Source of the DNA: Salinispirillum sp049115955
GTDB taxonomy: Bacteria; Pseudomonadota; Gammaproteobacteria; Pseudomonadales; Natronospirillaceae
Direction of reading: 5' to 3'
NCBI GenBank assembly: GCA_049115955.1
Contig: JAGDZJ010000001.1
Coordinates: 1-64,000 of the forward strand
Length of the DNA: 64,000 bases
The notes under the pieces were generated by a model, which made no database searches, had not been told where the DNA came from, and worked only from the letters and a program-made list of their open reading frames with translations. Each line of letters opens with the position of its first letter. Positions within the stretch are counted from its first letter, which is position 1. Position numbers and translations under genes: made by a program. Of this stretch, positions 51,331 through 60,153 are shown piece after piece.

Positions 51331-53735
51331 TGACCACGAAAGCACCCTGTTACCACTGCGCGTTGCCGGTATTGGACCAGCGTTTTCAAGCGACGCTGCC
51401 CGATGGCACAGAGGCACAGTTCTGTTGTGGCGGCTGCCAAGCCGCTGCGCAAGCTATCATGGCCTGTGGGCTGGGTGATTATTATCAGTGGCGCTCAACC
51501 GGTGAGCCAGTCGTTGCATTGACCTCGCAAGACGAGCGATTGATCGAGCAGCTCGATCACCCTGAAGTTCAAGCTCGGTTCGTTACGACCGCTGAAGGTC
51601 ACCGCTCCGCCACGCTGCAGGTGGAAGGCATTCACTGCGCCGCCTGCGTGTGGATGATTGAACAGCACTTGCAGCAACAGGACGGTGTTTTGGCCGCGCA
51701 CTTAAACCAAAGCAACCAACGCCTGTGGCTGGAATGGCAGTCCGATGTCTCTCTGACGGATTTAGCACGCCGATTGGCACAGCTTGGCTATCGACTGCGC
51801 CCCTATCGGGCCGACGCTGCGCAACAAGCGCATGAGCGCACGCAGAAACAATACATTTTGCGTTTGATAGCGGCGGGCGTTGGGTCAATGCAGGTGATGA
51901 TGAATGCCGTGGCGCTGTACACCGGCAACATCGACGCCACCAGCGAGCACATCATTCGTTGGGCCAGCATGTTGCTGACACTCCCCGTCATTGTGTACGC
52001 CGCATGGCCGTTTTATCACAACGCGTGGCGAGACATTCGGCATGGCCGCCTAGGTATGGATGTACCCGTGGCCATCGCGATCATTCTGACCTTCTTCGCC
52101 AGTGCCCTTGCCACGTTGACGCGCAGCGGCGAAGTGTATTTTGAATCGCTGTGCATGTTCACATTCTTCCTGCTGCTCGGGCGTTTCTTAGAATTTCGCT
52201 CACGGCGTGCCTTGGTCGACAGCGGTAACGCACTGGACGACCTGATTCCGCCCTTTGTCCAACGTGAATCAAACAACAACACGGGCACAGAGACCGTCGC
52301 CGTCAGTGACGTTGCCATCGGTGATATCTTGCACATTCTGCCCGGCGAGCGGGTGCCACTTGACGGCGTTCTGCACAGTGCGGCTGGGGAGCTGGATGAA
52401 TCCAGTACTACAGGAGAGTACCTGCCACGCACCCTACAACGTGGCGATGTCGTTCGGGCCGGCAGCATTAATCTGGGCCAGCCCATGACGTTACAAGTAA
52501 CGCATCTTGCCGGTGACTCGTCGTTATCCACCTTGCAGCGTCTGTTAGCGCGCGCGCAAAAGGAGAAGCCGCGCTTAATCGCAGTGACCGACCGTCTCGC
52601 CCAACAGTTTGTCGCCATCATCTTACTATTGGCAGCAGGCAGTTATACGATATGGTTGTTCATTGATCCGGATCGAGCATTCTGGATCGCTATCAGCGTC
52701 TTGGTGGTCACCTGCCCTTGCGCCTTGTCGCTGGCCGCGCCCACCGTACTGACCGTCGCCAACGACCGCCTCCGGCGCTCCGGGTTTCTGGTTACTCGAG
52801 GTCATGTGCTGGATACGCTCGGTAAAGTCAGCCAAGTGTGGTTGGATAAAACCGGCACCTTGACCGAAGGCCAATATCAGCGTGGAAAATTGCACCGCTT
52901 CCCCGGCGCCCCAACCGAGGCCGAGTGCTTAGGCATCGCGGCTGCCTTAGAACTGAACAGCGAACATCCTATAGCCGCTGCTTTCAAAGACCTTATGCCC
53001 GCGTGGTACGACTGGGATGAATGGCAATGGGTACCCAGCGCGGGGGTAATGGGCCGCAAAAAGGACACAACCTACAGACTGACCGCACGACCGGACGTTG
53101 AGCACACCCAAGGCGAGCAAACCCAAGGAGAGCAAAACACCGACACGTCACAATGGGTACGATTGTCTGCGGGTGCTGAACCTTGGCTGGACATAGAGTT
53201 GATTGACGCGCTGCGCGCGGATGCCCCACAAACCATAGACCAATTACACAGTTTGCACCTGCAGACGGGAATTGTCTCTGGCGATCCGTCCGTACACGTC
53301 GACTGGGTAGCCAGTACAGTGGGCATAGTGGACGTCGTTAAGGCAGCCACGCCGGACACCAAGCTGGCACTGTTGCAGTCGCTGCAACACACTGGAGAAT
53401 GCGTCGTCATGGTCGGTGACGGACTGAACGATGCCGCCGCGCTAAAAGGCGCCGACGTCAGCATCGCCATGGCCAACGGTACAGACTGGTCGAAGCATCA
53501 AGCGGACGCATTGATTCTGAACGGGCGACTGACTACCCTGCCTTTAGCGGTGCGCGTGGCCCGACGCGCAGCGCAGTTAACGCGTCAAAACGTCCAGTGG
53601 GCAACGGCCTACAATCTGATCGCCATTCCTTTGGCTGGCATTGGACTCGTTACGCCGTGGATGGCCGCCATCGGGATGTCAGCCAGCTCACTGATCGTGG
53701 TGTTTAATGCTCTTCGCGTGAGGCGTGTCGTATGA
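51330..53735 (+). CDS. ccoI: copper-translocating P-type ATPase for cbb3 assembly
   Basis: 801 aa. N-terminal Cys-rich site (CYHCALP, FCCGGC), HMA domain with GIHCAACVW near 105, about eight membrane helices, CPC in VTCPCALSLAAPT near 475, phosphorylation DKTGT near 510 and GDGLNDAAALKGADVSI near 695. Exports Cu(I) to cbb3 oxidase. Overlaps ccoH and ccoS. Confidence 0.95.
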   Translation: MTTKAPCYHCALPVLDQRFQATLPDGTEAQFCCGGCQAAAQAIMACGLGDYYQWRSTGEPVVALTSQDERLIEQLDHPEVQARFVTTAEGHRSATLQVEGIHCAACVWMIEQHLQQQDGVLAAHLNQSNQRLWLEWQSDVSLTDLARRLAQLGYRLRPYRADAAQQAHERTQKQYILRLIAAGVGSMQVMMNAVALYTGNIDATSEHIIRWASMLLTLPVIVYAAWPFYHNAWRDIRHGRLGMDVPVAIAIILTFFASALATLTRSGEVYFESLCMFTFFLLLGRFLEFRSRRALVDSGNALDDLIPPFVQRESNNNTGTETVAVSDVAIGDILHILPGERVPLDGVLHSAAGELDESSTTGEYLPRTLQRGDVVRAGSINLGQPMTLQVTHLAGDSSLSTLQRLLARAQKEKPRLIAVTDRLAQQFVAIILLLAAGSYTIWLFIDPDRAFWIAISVLVVTCPCALSLAAPTVLTVANDRLRRSGFLVTRGHVLDTLGKVSQVWLDKTGTLTEGQYQRGKLHRFPGAPTEAECLGIAAALELNSEHPIAAAFKDLMPAWYDWDEWQWVPSAGVMGRKKDTTYRLTARPDVEHTQGEQTQGEQNTDTSQWVRLSAGAEPWLDIELIDALRADAPQTIDQLHSLHLQTGIVSGDPSVHVDWVASTVGIVDVVKAATPDTKLALLQSLQHTGECVVMVGDGLNDAAALKGADVSIAMANGTDWSKHQADALILNGRLTTLPLAVRVARRAAQLTRQNVQWATAYNLIAIPLAGIGLVTPWMAAIGMSASSLIVVFNALRVRRVV

Positions 53736-53971
53736 CCATTTTGTTGTTATTGATACCCATCAGCCTTCTGCTGCTCTGCGTGGCGGTGTGGTTTCTGGTG
53801 TGGGGAGTGCGCTCGGGCCAATACGACGACCTCGACAGCCCCGGCCACCGCATTTTATTTGAAGACGATGCCCACATGATCCCGAAAGATGCCCGCACCC
53901 CGGAACAAGAAAAGAAGATCCAAACTCAAGCCATGAACAAAGCTGCAAAACAGAAGAAAGCCGATGAATGA
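53732..53971 (+). CDS. ccoS: cbb3 assembly protein CcoS
   Basis: 79 aa. One N-terminal membrane helix and a charged tail with RSGQYDDLDSPGHRIL. Needed for cofactor insertion in other species. Overlaps ccoI by 4 bp and the next gene by 8 bp. Confidence 0.92.
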   Translation: MTILLLLIPISLLLLCVAVWFLVWGVRSGQYDDLDSPGHRILFEDDAHMIPKDARTPEQEKKIQTQAMNKAAKQKKADE

Positions 53972-54629
53972 GCTGTATTACTTGCTGCTTCCCGCGCTGC
54001 TGAGCGGACTGTTGGGCAGCGGCCACTGCATTGCCATGTGTGGTGGCATTGTTTCCGCTCTGGGCTTGAGCACTCACAATCGCTGGCTCGGCGTGGGTTA
54101 CAATGTTGGGCGAGTGGGCACTTACATGCTGGTCGGCGCCTTGGCCGGTGGCGCGGCCAGTTTTCTGACGCCACACGCCTTAATGCCGCTGCGTATCTTC
54201 GCGGCATTATTGGTGATTGCTGTCGGTTTTTACATTACCGGCTGGTGGCGCATCCTAGTGCGTCTTGAAAGGCTGGGCCAAGGCATTTGGCGCCGTATTC
54301 AACCCTTAACGAAGAAGGTTCTACCTATCAATACCGTGCCACGCGCCTTGCTGGCGGGTGCACTGTGGGGCTGGTTACCCTGCGGCTTGGTCTACAGCAT
54401 GCTGGGCTTATCCATCGCAACGCAATCGGCGGGCATGGGCGCCTTGGTCATGCTGTTTTTTGGGTTAGGCACGCTGCCCAGCATGTTGGGCGCTACACTC
54501 TTTCTGAGCCTGCTACAGGGCGTGTTACGGAGTCGCTGGTTCCCGACTGTGGCCGGGGTGTCGGTAATCATCTTGGGCCTCTGGATGTTGTTAAGTCTAA
54601 TAGGTGTCGCTGGGCACAGTAGTCACTGA
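53964..54629 (+). CDS. SafE/UreH-like membrane protein, cbb3 cluster
   Basis: 221 aa, six membrane helices, of the TauE/SafE-DsbD-like transmembrane class. A CxxxC-like pattern (GHCIAMCGG near residue 27) and LPCGLVYSML near 135 are characteristic. Often found at the end of ccoGHIS; role likely in metal or thiol handling, not proven. Confidence 0.88.
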   Translation: MNELYYLLLPALLSGLLGSGHCIAMCGGIVSALGLSTHNRWLGVGYNVGRVGTYMLVGALAGGAASFLTPHALMPLRIFAALLVIAVGFYITGWWRILVRLERLGQGIWRRIQPLTKKVLPINTVPRALLAGALWGWLPCGLVYSMLGLSIATQSAGMGALVMLFFGLGTLPSMLGATLFLSLLQGVLRSRWFPTVAGVSVIILGLWMLLSLIGVAGHSSH

Positions 54630-54699
54630 TGGGTGGGAACTGGCAAAGCCCCCTGAGGATGTGGCAGAATCAAAGCTCACTGATAATCTGTGATTTCCT

Positions 54700-55272
54700 A
54701 TGAAGCACTGGATCTTCGGCTACGGCAGCCTCATTTGCGCCGACAGTCGTGCGCGCACGGGTGTTACCGGTGAAGCACTACCGGTAGTATTGCAGGGGTT
54801 TGAACGCAGTTGGAGCGTACCCATTGCCAGCGCCGACCTGAGTGTCGTCGGCATTCAACGCCAAGCGGATCAACGCACAGGTGGCGTGATATTTCCGCTC
54901 AGCGACAGCGAACTCAAACACTTTGATGCCCGCGAAGTAGAATACGAGCGTGTGCCCCTGGCGCGCGACCATCTGCAACTGTTGCGTGAGCAGCCTATGC
55001 CGGACGGCGACTTTTGGGTTTATCTGCCGCAACCGTCAACCAGTGAGCACCCCATAGCGCAAAGCTATCTCGATGTTATTTTGCACGGCTGTATCCAAGA
55101 AAGCATGGATTTCGCCCGGCACTTTTTACAGCACACCAGTGGCTGGAAGCTGCGTCTCAATGACCGTGAGGCACCGCTTTACCCACGCCCGCTTAACCCT
55201 AAACAACAGGTAGTATTACCACTGATTGATCACCTGCTAGAAGAAGCCGGACCACTGATCACGCCTAATTGA
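54700..55272 (+). CDS. gamma-glutamylcyclotransferase-like protein
   Basis: 190 aa. AIG2/GGCT-like beta barrel: GYGSLI at residue 7 binds substrate; FDAREVEYER near 80 holds a likely catalytic Glu. May act on glutathione-type gamma-glutamyl peptides; exact substrate is unknown. It stands alone between the cco cluster and ttcA. Confidence 0.75.
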   Translation: MKHWIFGYGSLICADSRARTGVTGEALPVVLQGFERSWSVPIASADLSVVGIQRQADQRTGGVIFPLSDSELKHFDAREVEYERVPLARDHLQLLREQPMPDGDFWVYLPQPSTSEHPIAQSYLDVILHGCIQESMDFARHFLQHTSGWKLRLNDREAPLYPRPLNPKQQVVLPLIDHLLEEAGPLITPN

Positions 55273-55396
55273 TTAGCCAGCATCGCCTAGCTAACGGGTA
55301 ACCTGCAAAGCGGGTTACAAAGGGCTACTTTACTCGCCCTACCGATGGTGTTAAAACACGCGCCCTCAAGTCACACAACTGAACGTACCGTCTACT

Positions 55397-56389
55397 ATGA
55401 CCGCATCACCGACTACGAACGCATCCATTGTCGACCCGACGCTGCAAAGCTATGACGCAGTAGCGAGCAAAAAAAGTCGCACTGAACTCAATAAGTTGCA
55501 GAAGCGGTTACGCCGTGAAACAGGCCGCGCCATTGCTGATTTTAATATGATTGAAGACGGCGATAAGGTCATGGTGTGCTTGTCGGGGGGTAAGGACTCT
55601 TACACGCTCTTGGAGATTCTGCGCAACCTCCAAAAAAGTGCGCCTATCCAATTCGAAATAGTGGCGGTGAATCTTGATCAGAAACAGCCGGGTTTTCCCG
55701 AGCATATTTTGCCGCAATACCTAGAAAGCATTGGCGTGGCGTATCACATTCTGGAACGCGACACCTATTCGGTCGTCCAGGAAATGGTACCCGAAGGTAA
55801 AACCACTTGTGGTATCTGCTCACGCCTGCGCCGAGGCACGCTGTACGCGTTCGCCGATCAAATCGGTGCAACCAAAATCGCCCTGGGCCATCATCGCGAT
55901 GACATCTTGGAAACTTTCTTCTTGAACCTGTTCTACGGTGGCAAATTGAAAGCTATGCCGCCGAAACTGCTGTCTGACAGTCAGAGCAATATTCTGATAC
56001 GCCCGCTGGCTTACTGCAAAGAGCACGATATACAGGCGTTTGCGGATCATATGGCTTTTCCTATCATTCCTTGTAATCTGTGCGGCTCGCAGGAAAACCT
56101 GCAACGACAGAACATCAAGCAAATGATTCGCCAGTGGGATAAACAACACCCGGGGCGGTCGGAGATCATGTTCAAAGCGTTGCAAAATGTTGCACCTTCA
56201 CAACTTGCTGACCGTTCGTTGTTTGACTTTTCCGGTCTGACCAGCAACAGTATACCCTTATTACCGATTGGTAATTCGGAACACGAAGGCCCAATGGCGC
56301 AAACTCGCGTGCGCAGTTTCGTACCCTCTGAACAAGATGGGTACAAGGGGGTCAGCGTGAGCGACGGGACAGACATTTTGTCCTTTTAA
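55397..56389 (+). CDS. ttcA: tRNA 2-thiocytidine(32) synthetase
   Basis: 330 aa. PP-loop SGGKDSYTLLEIL near 58, the CGICSRLRRG cysteine pair near 140 and CNLCGSQ near 230; these bind an iron-sulfur cluster in TtcA. Thiolates cytidine 32 of several tRNAs. Stop is 27 bp before fnr, a pairing seen in other Gammaproteobacteria. Confidence 0.95.
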   Translation: MTASPTTNASIVDPTLQSYDAVASKKSRTELNKLQKRLRRETGRAIADFNMIEDGDKVMVCLSGGKDSYTLLEILRNLQKSAPIQFEIVAVNLDQKQPGFPEHILPQYLESIGVAYHILERDTYSVVQEMVPEGKTTCGICSRLRRGTLYAFADQIGATKIALGHHRDDILETFFLNLFYGGKLKAMPPKLLSDSQSNILIRPLAYCKEHDIQAFADHMAFPIIPCNLCGSQENLQRQNIKQMIRQWDKQHPGRSEIMFKALQNVAPSQLADRSLFDFSGLTSNSIPLLPIGNSEHEGPMAQTRVRSFVPSEQDGYKGVSVSDGTDILSF

Positions 56390-56416
56390 GGGCCTCCAAA
56401 CACGGAACAAATCGCC

Positions 56417-57172
56417 ATGTCATTGAACTCAGCCGCTTGTAAAACCTGCTCACTCAACCCCTTGTGCTTGCCGGTTTCATTGACCCTCGACGATATCGAT
56501 AAACTCGATGACATCATCAAACGTGGGCGCCCTATTCAAAAAGGCGAGCACCTGTTCTATCAAGGCGACCCCTTTACGTCGGTATTTGCCGTACGCACGG
56601 GTACCTTGAAGACCTATACACTGACCAAAGATGGCGAAGAACAGATCACCGGGTTCCATCTGGCCAGCGAAATGATCGGTCTATCCAGCTACGATGTGGC
56701 GACCTATCAGGCCTCCGCCAAGGCTCTGGAAACAACCAACGTCTGCGAGATTCCAATCGAACTGCTTGATGAGCTGAGCAATCAGTTACCCGAGCTACGC
56801 CGACAAATCATGCGTATCATGGGGCGTGAGATTCGTGAAGACCAACAAATGATGATGCTGCTGAGCAAGAAAAGCGCGGAAGAGCGTGTCGCCTCTTTCC
56901 TGCTCAGCCTCGCCCACCGATTCAAGCGACGCGGCTATTCTGAACGCATGTTCCGACTAACGATGTCGCGCGCCGACATGGCGAACTTTTTAGGGCTCGC
57001 GGTTGAAACGGTCAGTCGGGTGTTCACGCGCTTTCAAAATCAAGAATTGATCAGCTTCGGCGGCAACGCCAAAGAAATACACGTTCTGCAGCACCACGAG
57101 CTGTGCAACATCGCCTCATTGAGTGATTCCGAGCGCCTTGAGCTGGGCTTGCTGGATGTGACCACCAACTGA
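56417..57172 (+). CDS. fnr: FNR/ANR-type oxygen-sensing regulator
   Basis: 251 aa. The four Fe-S cysteines are visible: C-X2-C-X5-C near residues 9-18 and one near 115 (NVCEIPI). cAMP-type sensor domain (about 30-145), long dimer helix, and helix-turn-helix RADMANFLGLAVETVSRVFTRFQ near 190-215, whose ETVSR matches FNR recognition of TTGAT half-sites. Regulates the cco genes under low oxygen; boxes are noted upstream of ccoN and ccoM. Confidence 0.94.
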   Translation: MSLNSAACKTCSLNPLCLPVSLTLDDIDKLDDIIKRGRPIQKGEHLFYQGDPFTSVFAVRTGTLKTYTLTKDGEEQITGFHLASEMIGLSSYDVATYQASAKALETTNVCEIPIELLDELSNQLPELRRQIMRIMGREIREDQQMMMLLSKKSAEERVASFLLSLAHRFKRRGYSERMFRLTMSRADMANFLGLAVETVSRVFTRFQNQELISFGGNAKEIHVLQHHELCNIASLSDSERLELGLLDVTTN

Positions 57173-57210
57173 CGCAGATCAACGTCGGATAAGGCCTCTT
57201 TTCCTACAAT
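57169..57210 (+). promoter_or_regulatory. FNR/ANR box and -10 for ccoM
   Basis: CTGACgcagATCAA (57169-57182) matches the FNR site at 8 of 10 positions; TACAAT at 57205-57210 is a fair -10. With the start near 57217 the box sits at -41.5, the class II position. Confidence 0.55.
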
Positions 57211-57228
57211 GGGTTCAATCATTGTAGG
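57203..57228. repeat. 9-bp inverted repeat before ccoM
   Basis: CCTACAATG (57203-57211) and CATTGTAGG (57220-57228) pair exactly and overlap the -10 and the ribosome site. Operator, fnr terminator or chance are all possible. Confidence 0.45.
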
Positions 57229-57239
57229 AGGGTAGCAGC

Positions 57240-57356
57240 ATGTATATCGATACCATTGTAGTCGCCGGCGTTCTCGCCGTACTGGGTACTATTGCCTTTG
57301 CGGGCGGCTTTTTCTGGTTCATCTACAAAGACGCACACAAAGACGACAAACCCTAA
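57240..57356 (+). CDS. ccoM: cbb3 oxidase small subunit CcoM-like
   Basis: 38 aa. One membrane helix (VVAGVLAVLGTIAFAGGFFWFIY) and tail KDAHKDDKP. Length, single-helix layout and KDAHK ending resemble CcoM of Pseudomonas stutzeri. AGGAGGG lies 7 bases before the ATG. It stabilises cbb3 oxidase in that species. Placed right after fnr. Confidence 0.8.
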   Translation: MYIDTIVVAGVLAVLGTIAFAGGFFWFIYKDAHKDDKP

Positions 57357-57387
57357 AGGGAGCATCTAAAAACCTCTGAGGCGAAAG

Positions 57388-57468
57388 TCTGGCTAGGCAA
57401 AAATGACCGAGAACGCGCAGTTTACTATGAGTAAATGAGCATTTGAGGACTTTTTTAACACCGCCAGA
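57388..57468. repeat. 81-bp imperfect palindrome beside the assembly gap
   Basis: Symmetric about 57428: TTTACT/AGTAAA inside, AAAAATGACC/GGACTTTTTT, and TCTGGC/GCCAGA at the ends. No ORF. The run of Ns begins 9 bp later. Confidence 0.7.
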
Positions 57469-57476
57469 TTGAGAAA

Positions 57477-57521
57477 NNNNNNNNNNNNNNNNNNNNNNNN
57501 NNNNNNNNNNNNNNNNNNNNN
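57477..57521. other. assembly gap (45 Ns)
   Basis: Unknown bases hide the 5' end and promoter of the carrier gene that follows. The true gap length is not known. Confidence 0.99.
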
Positions 57522-59275
57522 GTATTCGTATGGATGCGGTGGCCCTCGGGGTGATGGTGATCTTGGCAATGTCAGGAATCGTATCACCGACAGAGGCCAT
57601 TTCTGGTTTCGGTGAACCCGTGGTCATTATGATTGCCGGTCTGTTCGTAGTGGGTGAAGGGCTGGCACGAACCGGTGTCGCCGCCAGTGTTGGCCGGCGA
57701 ATCATGCGCTTGGGCGGGCACAGTGAAACCCGCCTGATGCTGATCATTCTTCCTGTCGTCGCCGTGCTCTCGGCGTTCATGAGCTCTACCGGCGCGGTTG
57801 CCTTGTTGATACCCGTTGTTCTGAGCATGACTCGCGATTCCGATATTCACGTCTCTCGCGTACTGATGCCCATGGCGTTTGCCGCTTTAATCGGGGGCAT
57901 GCTCACACTGATCGGCACACCGCCCAACATTATCGTGACCGACGCACTTCATAACGCCGGATTGGAATCCTTTGGTTTCTTTGCGTTCACCCCGCTTGGT
58001 ATCGCTGTTCTGGTGGTCGGCTCACTTTACCTGGTCTTCATCGCGCGGTTTATATTGCCCACCCACAATGCCTCAAACGACGCCCGTGGTGCCGACCCGC
58101 TACAGGTGCTCTTTGAGCGCTATGAGCTGCAAGACCAGTTGTTTCGCCTCACGGTACCCACTAACAGCGCGCTCATTGGCAAAACCGTTGTCGACGCCGG
58201 CTTGCGCAGTCGCTACGAGACCACGGTGTTTGCCAGCCGTCACCGTGGTCAAGCCATCGCCACTATTGATGCCGTACTGATCAACAGCCAGGTTCAGGCT
58301 GGTGATACGCTGTATATATACGGTATCCGCGAAAACGTTCAGTCGCTGTGTGCCGACTTGGGCCTGCAGATGTCGAGCTTAAACGTCGATGAGCGGCGGC
58401 GTGTGCAGAAATTTTTTGGTGCCATGGAAGTATTGTTAACCCCTCAAACGCCACTGGAAGGGCGCACCATCAGTGACCTGCAATTTCGGGAAAAATACGG
58501 TGCCAGCGTGATCGGTGTGCGCCGACAAAATGAGGCACTGAGTACCGATTTTAGCAGTACCACGCTCGCCGTGGGCGATGCCCTTCTGCTAACTGCCAGT
58601 TGGGAAGTATTACGCAACCTGCACGGCGGGAGAGACTTTGTGGTGCTGAACCAGCCAGCAGAAATGCAAGACGCACCAAGCCACGCCGACAAGGCACTGC
58701 ACGCGACCGCCATCATTCTCGGCATGATCGTTTTAATGACCACCGGCTGGTTAGACAATCTCACCGCCATCTTATTGGCCGCATTGTTAATGGTAGCCAC
58801 CGGCTGTCTAAACATCGCAGAGGCTTACCGCTCTTTGAACGGCCGCAGCTTGGTACTGATTGCAGGCATGATTCCACTGGCGCTAGCGATGCAAACCAGT
58901 GGTGCCGCCGAACTGCTGGTCAGCCAAGCGCTGGGGCGCTTTGGCGCCGCGCCACCCGTGATGATTTGCGGCGGCATCTTCCTGTTAACGGCGACCCTCA
59001 GTCAGTTTATCTCTAACACGGCGACGACTGTGTTAATGGCCCCTATTACGCTGGGGATCGCCCAAGGCTTAGGCCTGAACCCCATGCCTTTTATGATGGC
59101 CGTAGCCATTGCCGCCTCAACGGCTTTTGCGACGCCCATCGCCTCGCCGGTAAACACCCTAGTCGTCACACCGGGCAACTATCATTTCATGGACTTCGTG
59201 AAGGTCGGCGTCCCGCTCCAACTGCTGTCTATGGCCGTGACCTTACTGATGTTGCCGCGCCTGTTTCCCTTCTAG
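57522..59275 (+). CDS. SLC13-type anion carrier with TrkA-C domains, 5' partial
   Basis: The frame is open to the N run; the ATG at 57530 is internal, since the N-terminal helix of this family should precede IRMDAVALGV. About 583 residues remain: many membrane helices in two blocks (residues 1-180 and 380-580) and between them two TrkA-C (RCK_C) domains at about 200-285 and 295-365 (LIGKTVVDAGL; LEGRTISDLQFREKYGASVIG). TPPNIIVTDAL and the ASPVNTLVVTPGNY region are family marks. Substrate, possibly sulfate or dicarboxylate, cannot be told. Converges with nudC (9 bp). Confidence 0.85.
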
Positions 59276-59284
59276 GCGCAACGA

Positions 59285-60106
59285 TTAAGACTGGTATCTT
59301 TCCTTCTTGTAAGTATCGACCAACCACCCGCTAATGGACGCACTGGGCGGACGCTTCGGTAGTTGATTGAGTGACCACCAACGGGCGTCGACGATTTCCT
59401 TCGGATCAATATTAATCTCTCCCGAATCGTATTCTGCAATAAAACCCAGCATCAGTTGACTCGGAAACGGCCACGTCTGACTGCTCATGTAACGCAAGTT
59501 CTTCAAGTGCAACCCGACTTCCTCAAACACTTCCCGATGCACAGCTTGTTCTACCGACTCTCCTACCTCCATAAAGCCCGCCAATGTACTGTAATAACCG
59601 GAATTTTGTTGACGCACACCTTGCGCCAACAATACTTCGTCACCACGTACCACCAACACAATAATGCAGGGCTGAATGCGCGGATAAAACCGCAAACGGC
59701 ACGGTTCGCACGCCAGATAGTGTTCTTCATAGGCGCGCGTCGTCGGTTTTCCGCATTGCCCGCAATACTGATGCTGGCGCAGCCATGTCACCAATTGCGA
59801 CGCCCGACTGGCGACGGCAAAAGCACTCTCAGACTCCACCAGTAGGTCACGCAGCGGGACTATACGAGTCGTTTCGGTTAACCAATGATCGCGGCACTCT
59901 GTCGCGTAATATGAAATACCACCCACTTGGCCCAGCCAAATAGGATCGGTTACATCAGGCACTTCGTGCAACATAGGAGGTTGCCATCGATCAACCTGCA
60001 CCGACAATACTTCATGCCCCCGTATTTGTATCAGTCGTGCCTTGGCGGGCACCGTTTCCGGCGGGGCATTGAGCGCCCAGTCCAGTTGTTCAATCTCGTA
60101 AAGCAT
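59285..60106 (-). CDS. nudC: NADH pyrophosphatase / RNA NAD-decapping enzyme
   Basis: 273 aa. Zinc ribbon CGQCGKPT...CEPCRLRFYPR near 110-140; Nudix box GFMEVGESVEQAVHREVFEEVG near 170-195; SQTWPFPSQLM motif (the SQPWPFPxS type) near 210. Cuts NADH and NAD caps of RNA. ATG at 60106 has GGAGAG 9 bases upstream; the frame to 60127 is longer. Confidence 0.93.
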   Translation of the reverse strand: MLYEIEQLDWALNAPPETVPAKARLIQIRGHEVLSVQVDRWQPPMLHEVPDVTDPIWLGQVGGISYYATECRDHWLTETTRIVPLRDLLVESESAFAVASRASQLVTWLRQHQYCGQCGKPTTRAYEEHYLACEPCRLRFYPRIQPCIIVLVVRGDEVLLAQGVRQQNSGYYSTLAGFMEVGESVEQAVHREVFEEVGLHLKNLRYMSSQTWPFPSQLMLGFIAEYDSGEINIDPKEIVDARWWSLNQLPKRPPSASISGWLVDTYKKERYQS

Positions 60107-60153
60107 GTGCCGTGCTCTCCATACCATCTAGGGGTGGCGTTGAATACATTGCC

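Noticed and set aside
57203..57228. Riboswitch or RNA thermometer before ccoM
   Set aside because: If transcription starts near 57217, only half the stem is in the RNA; the promoter reading is simpler.
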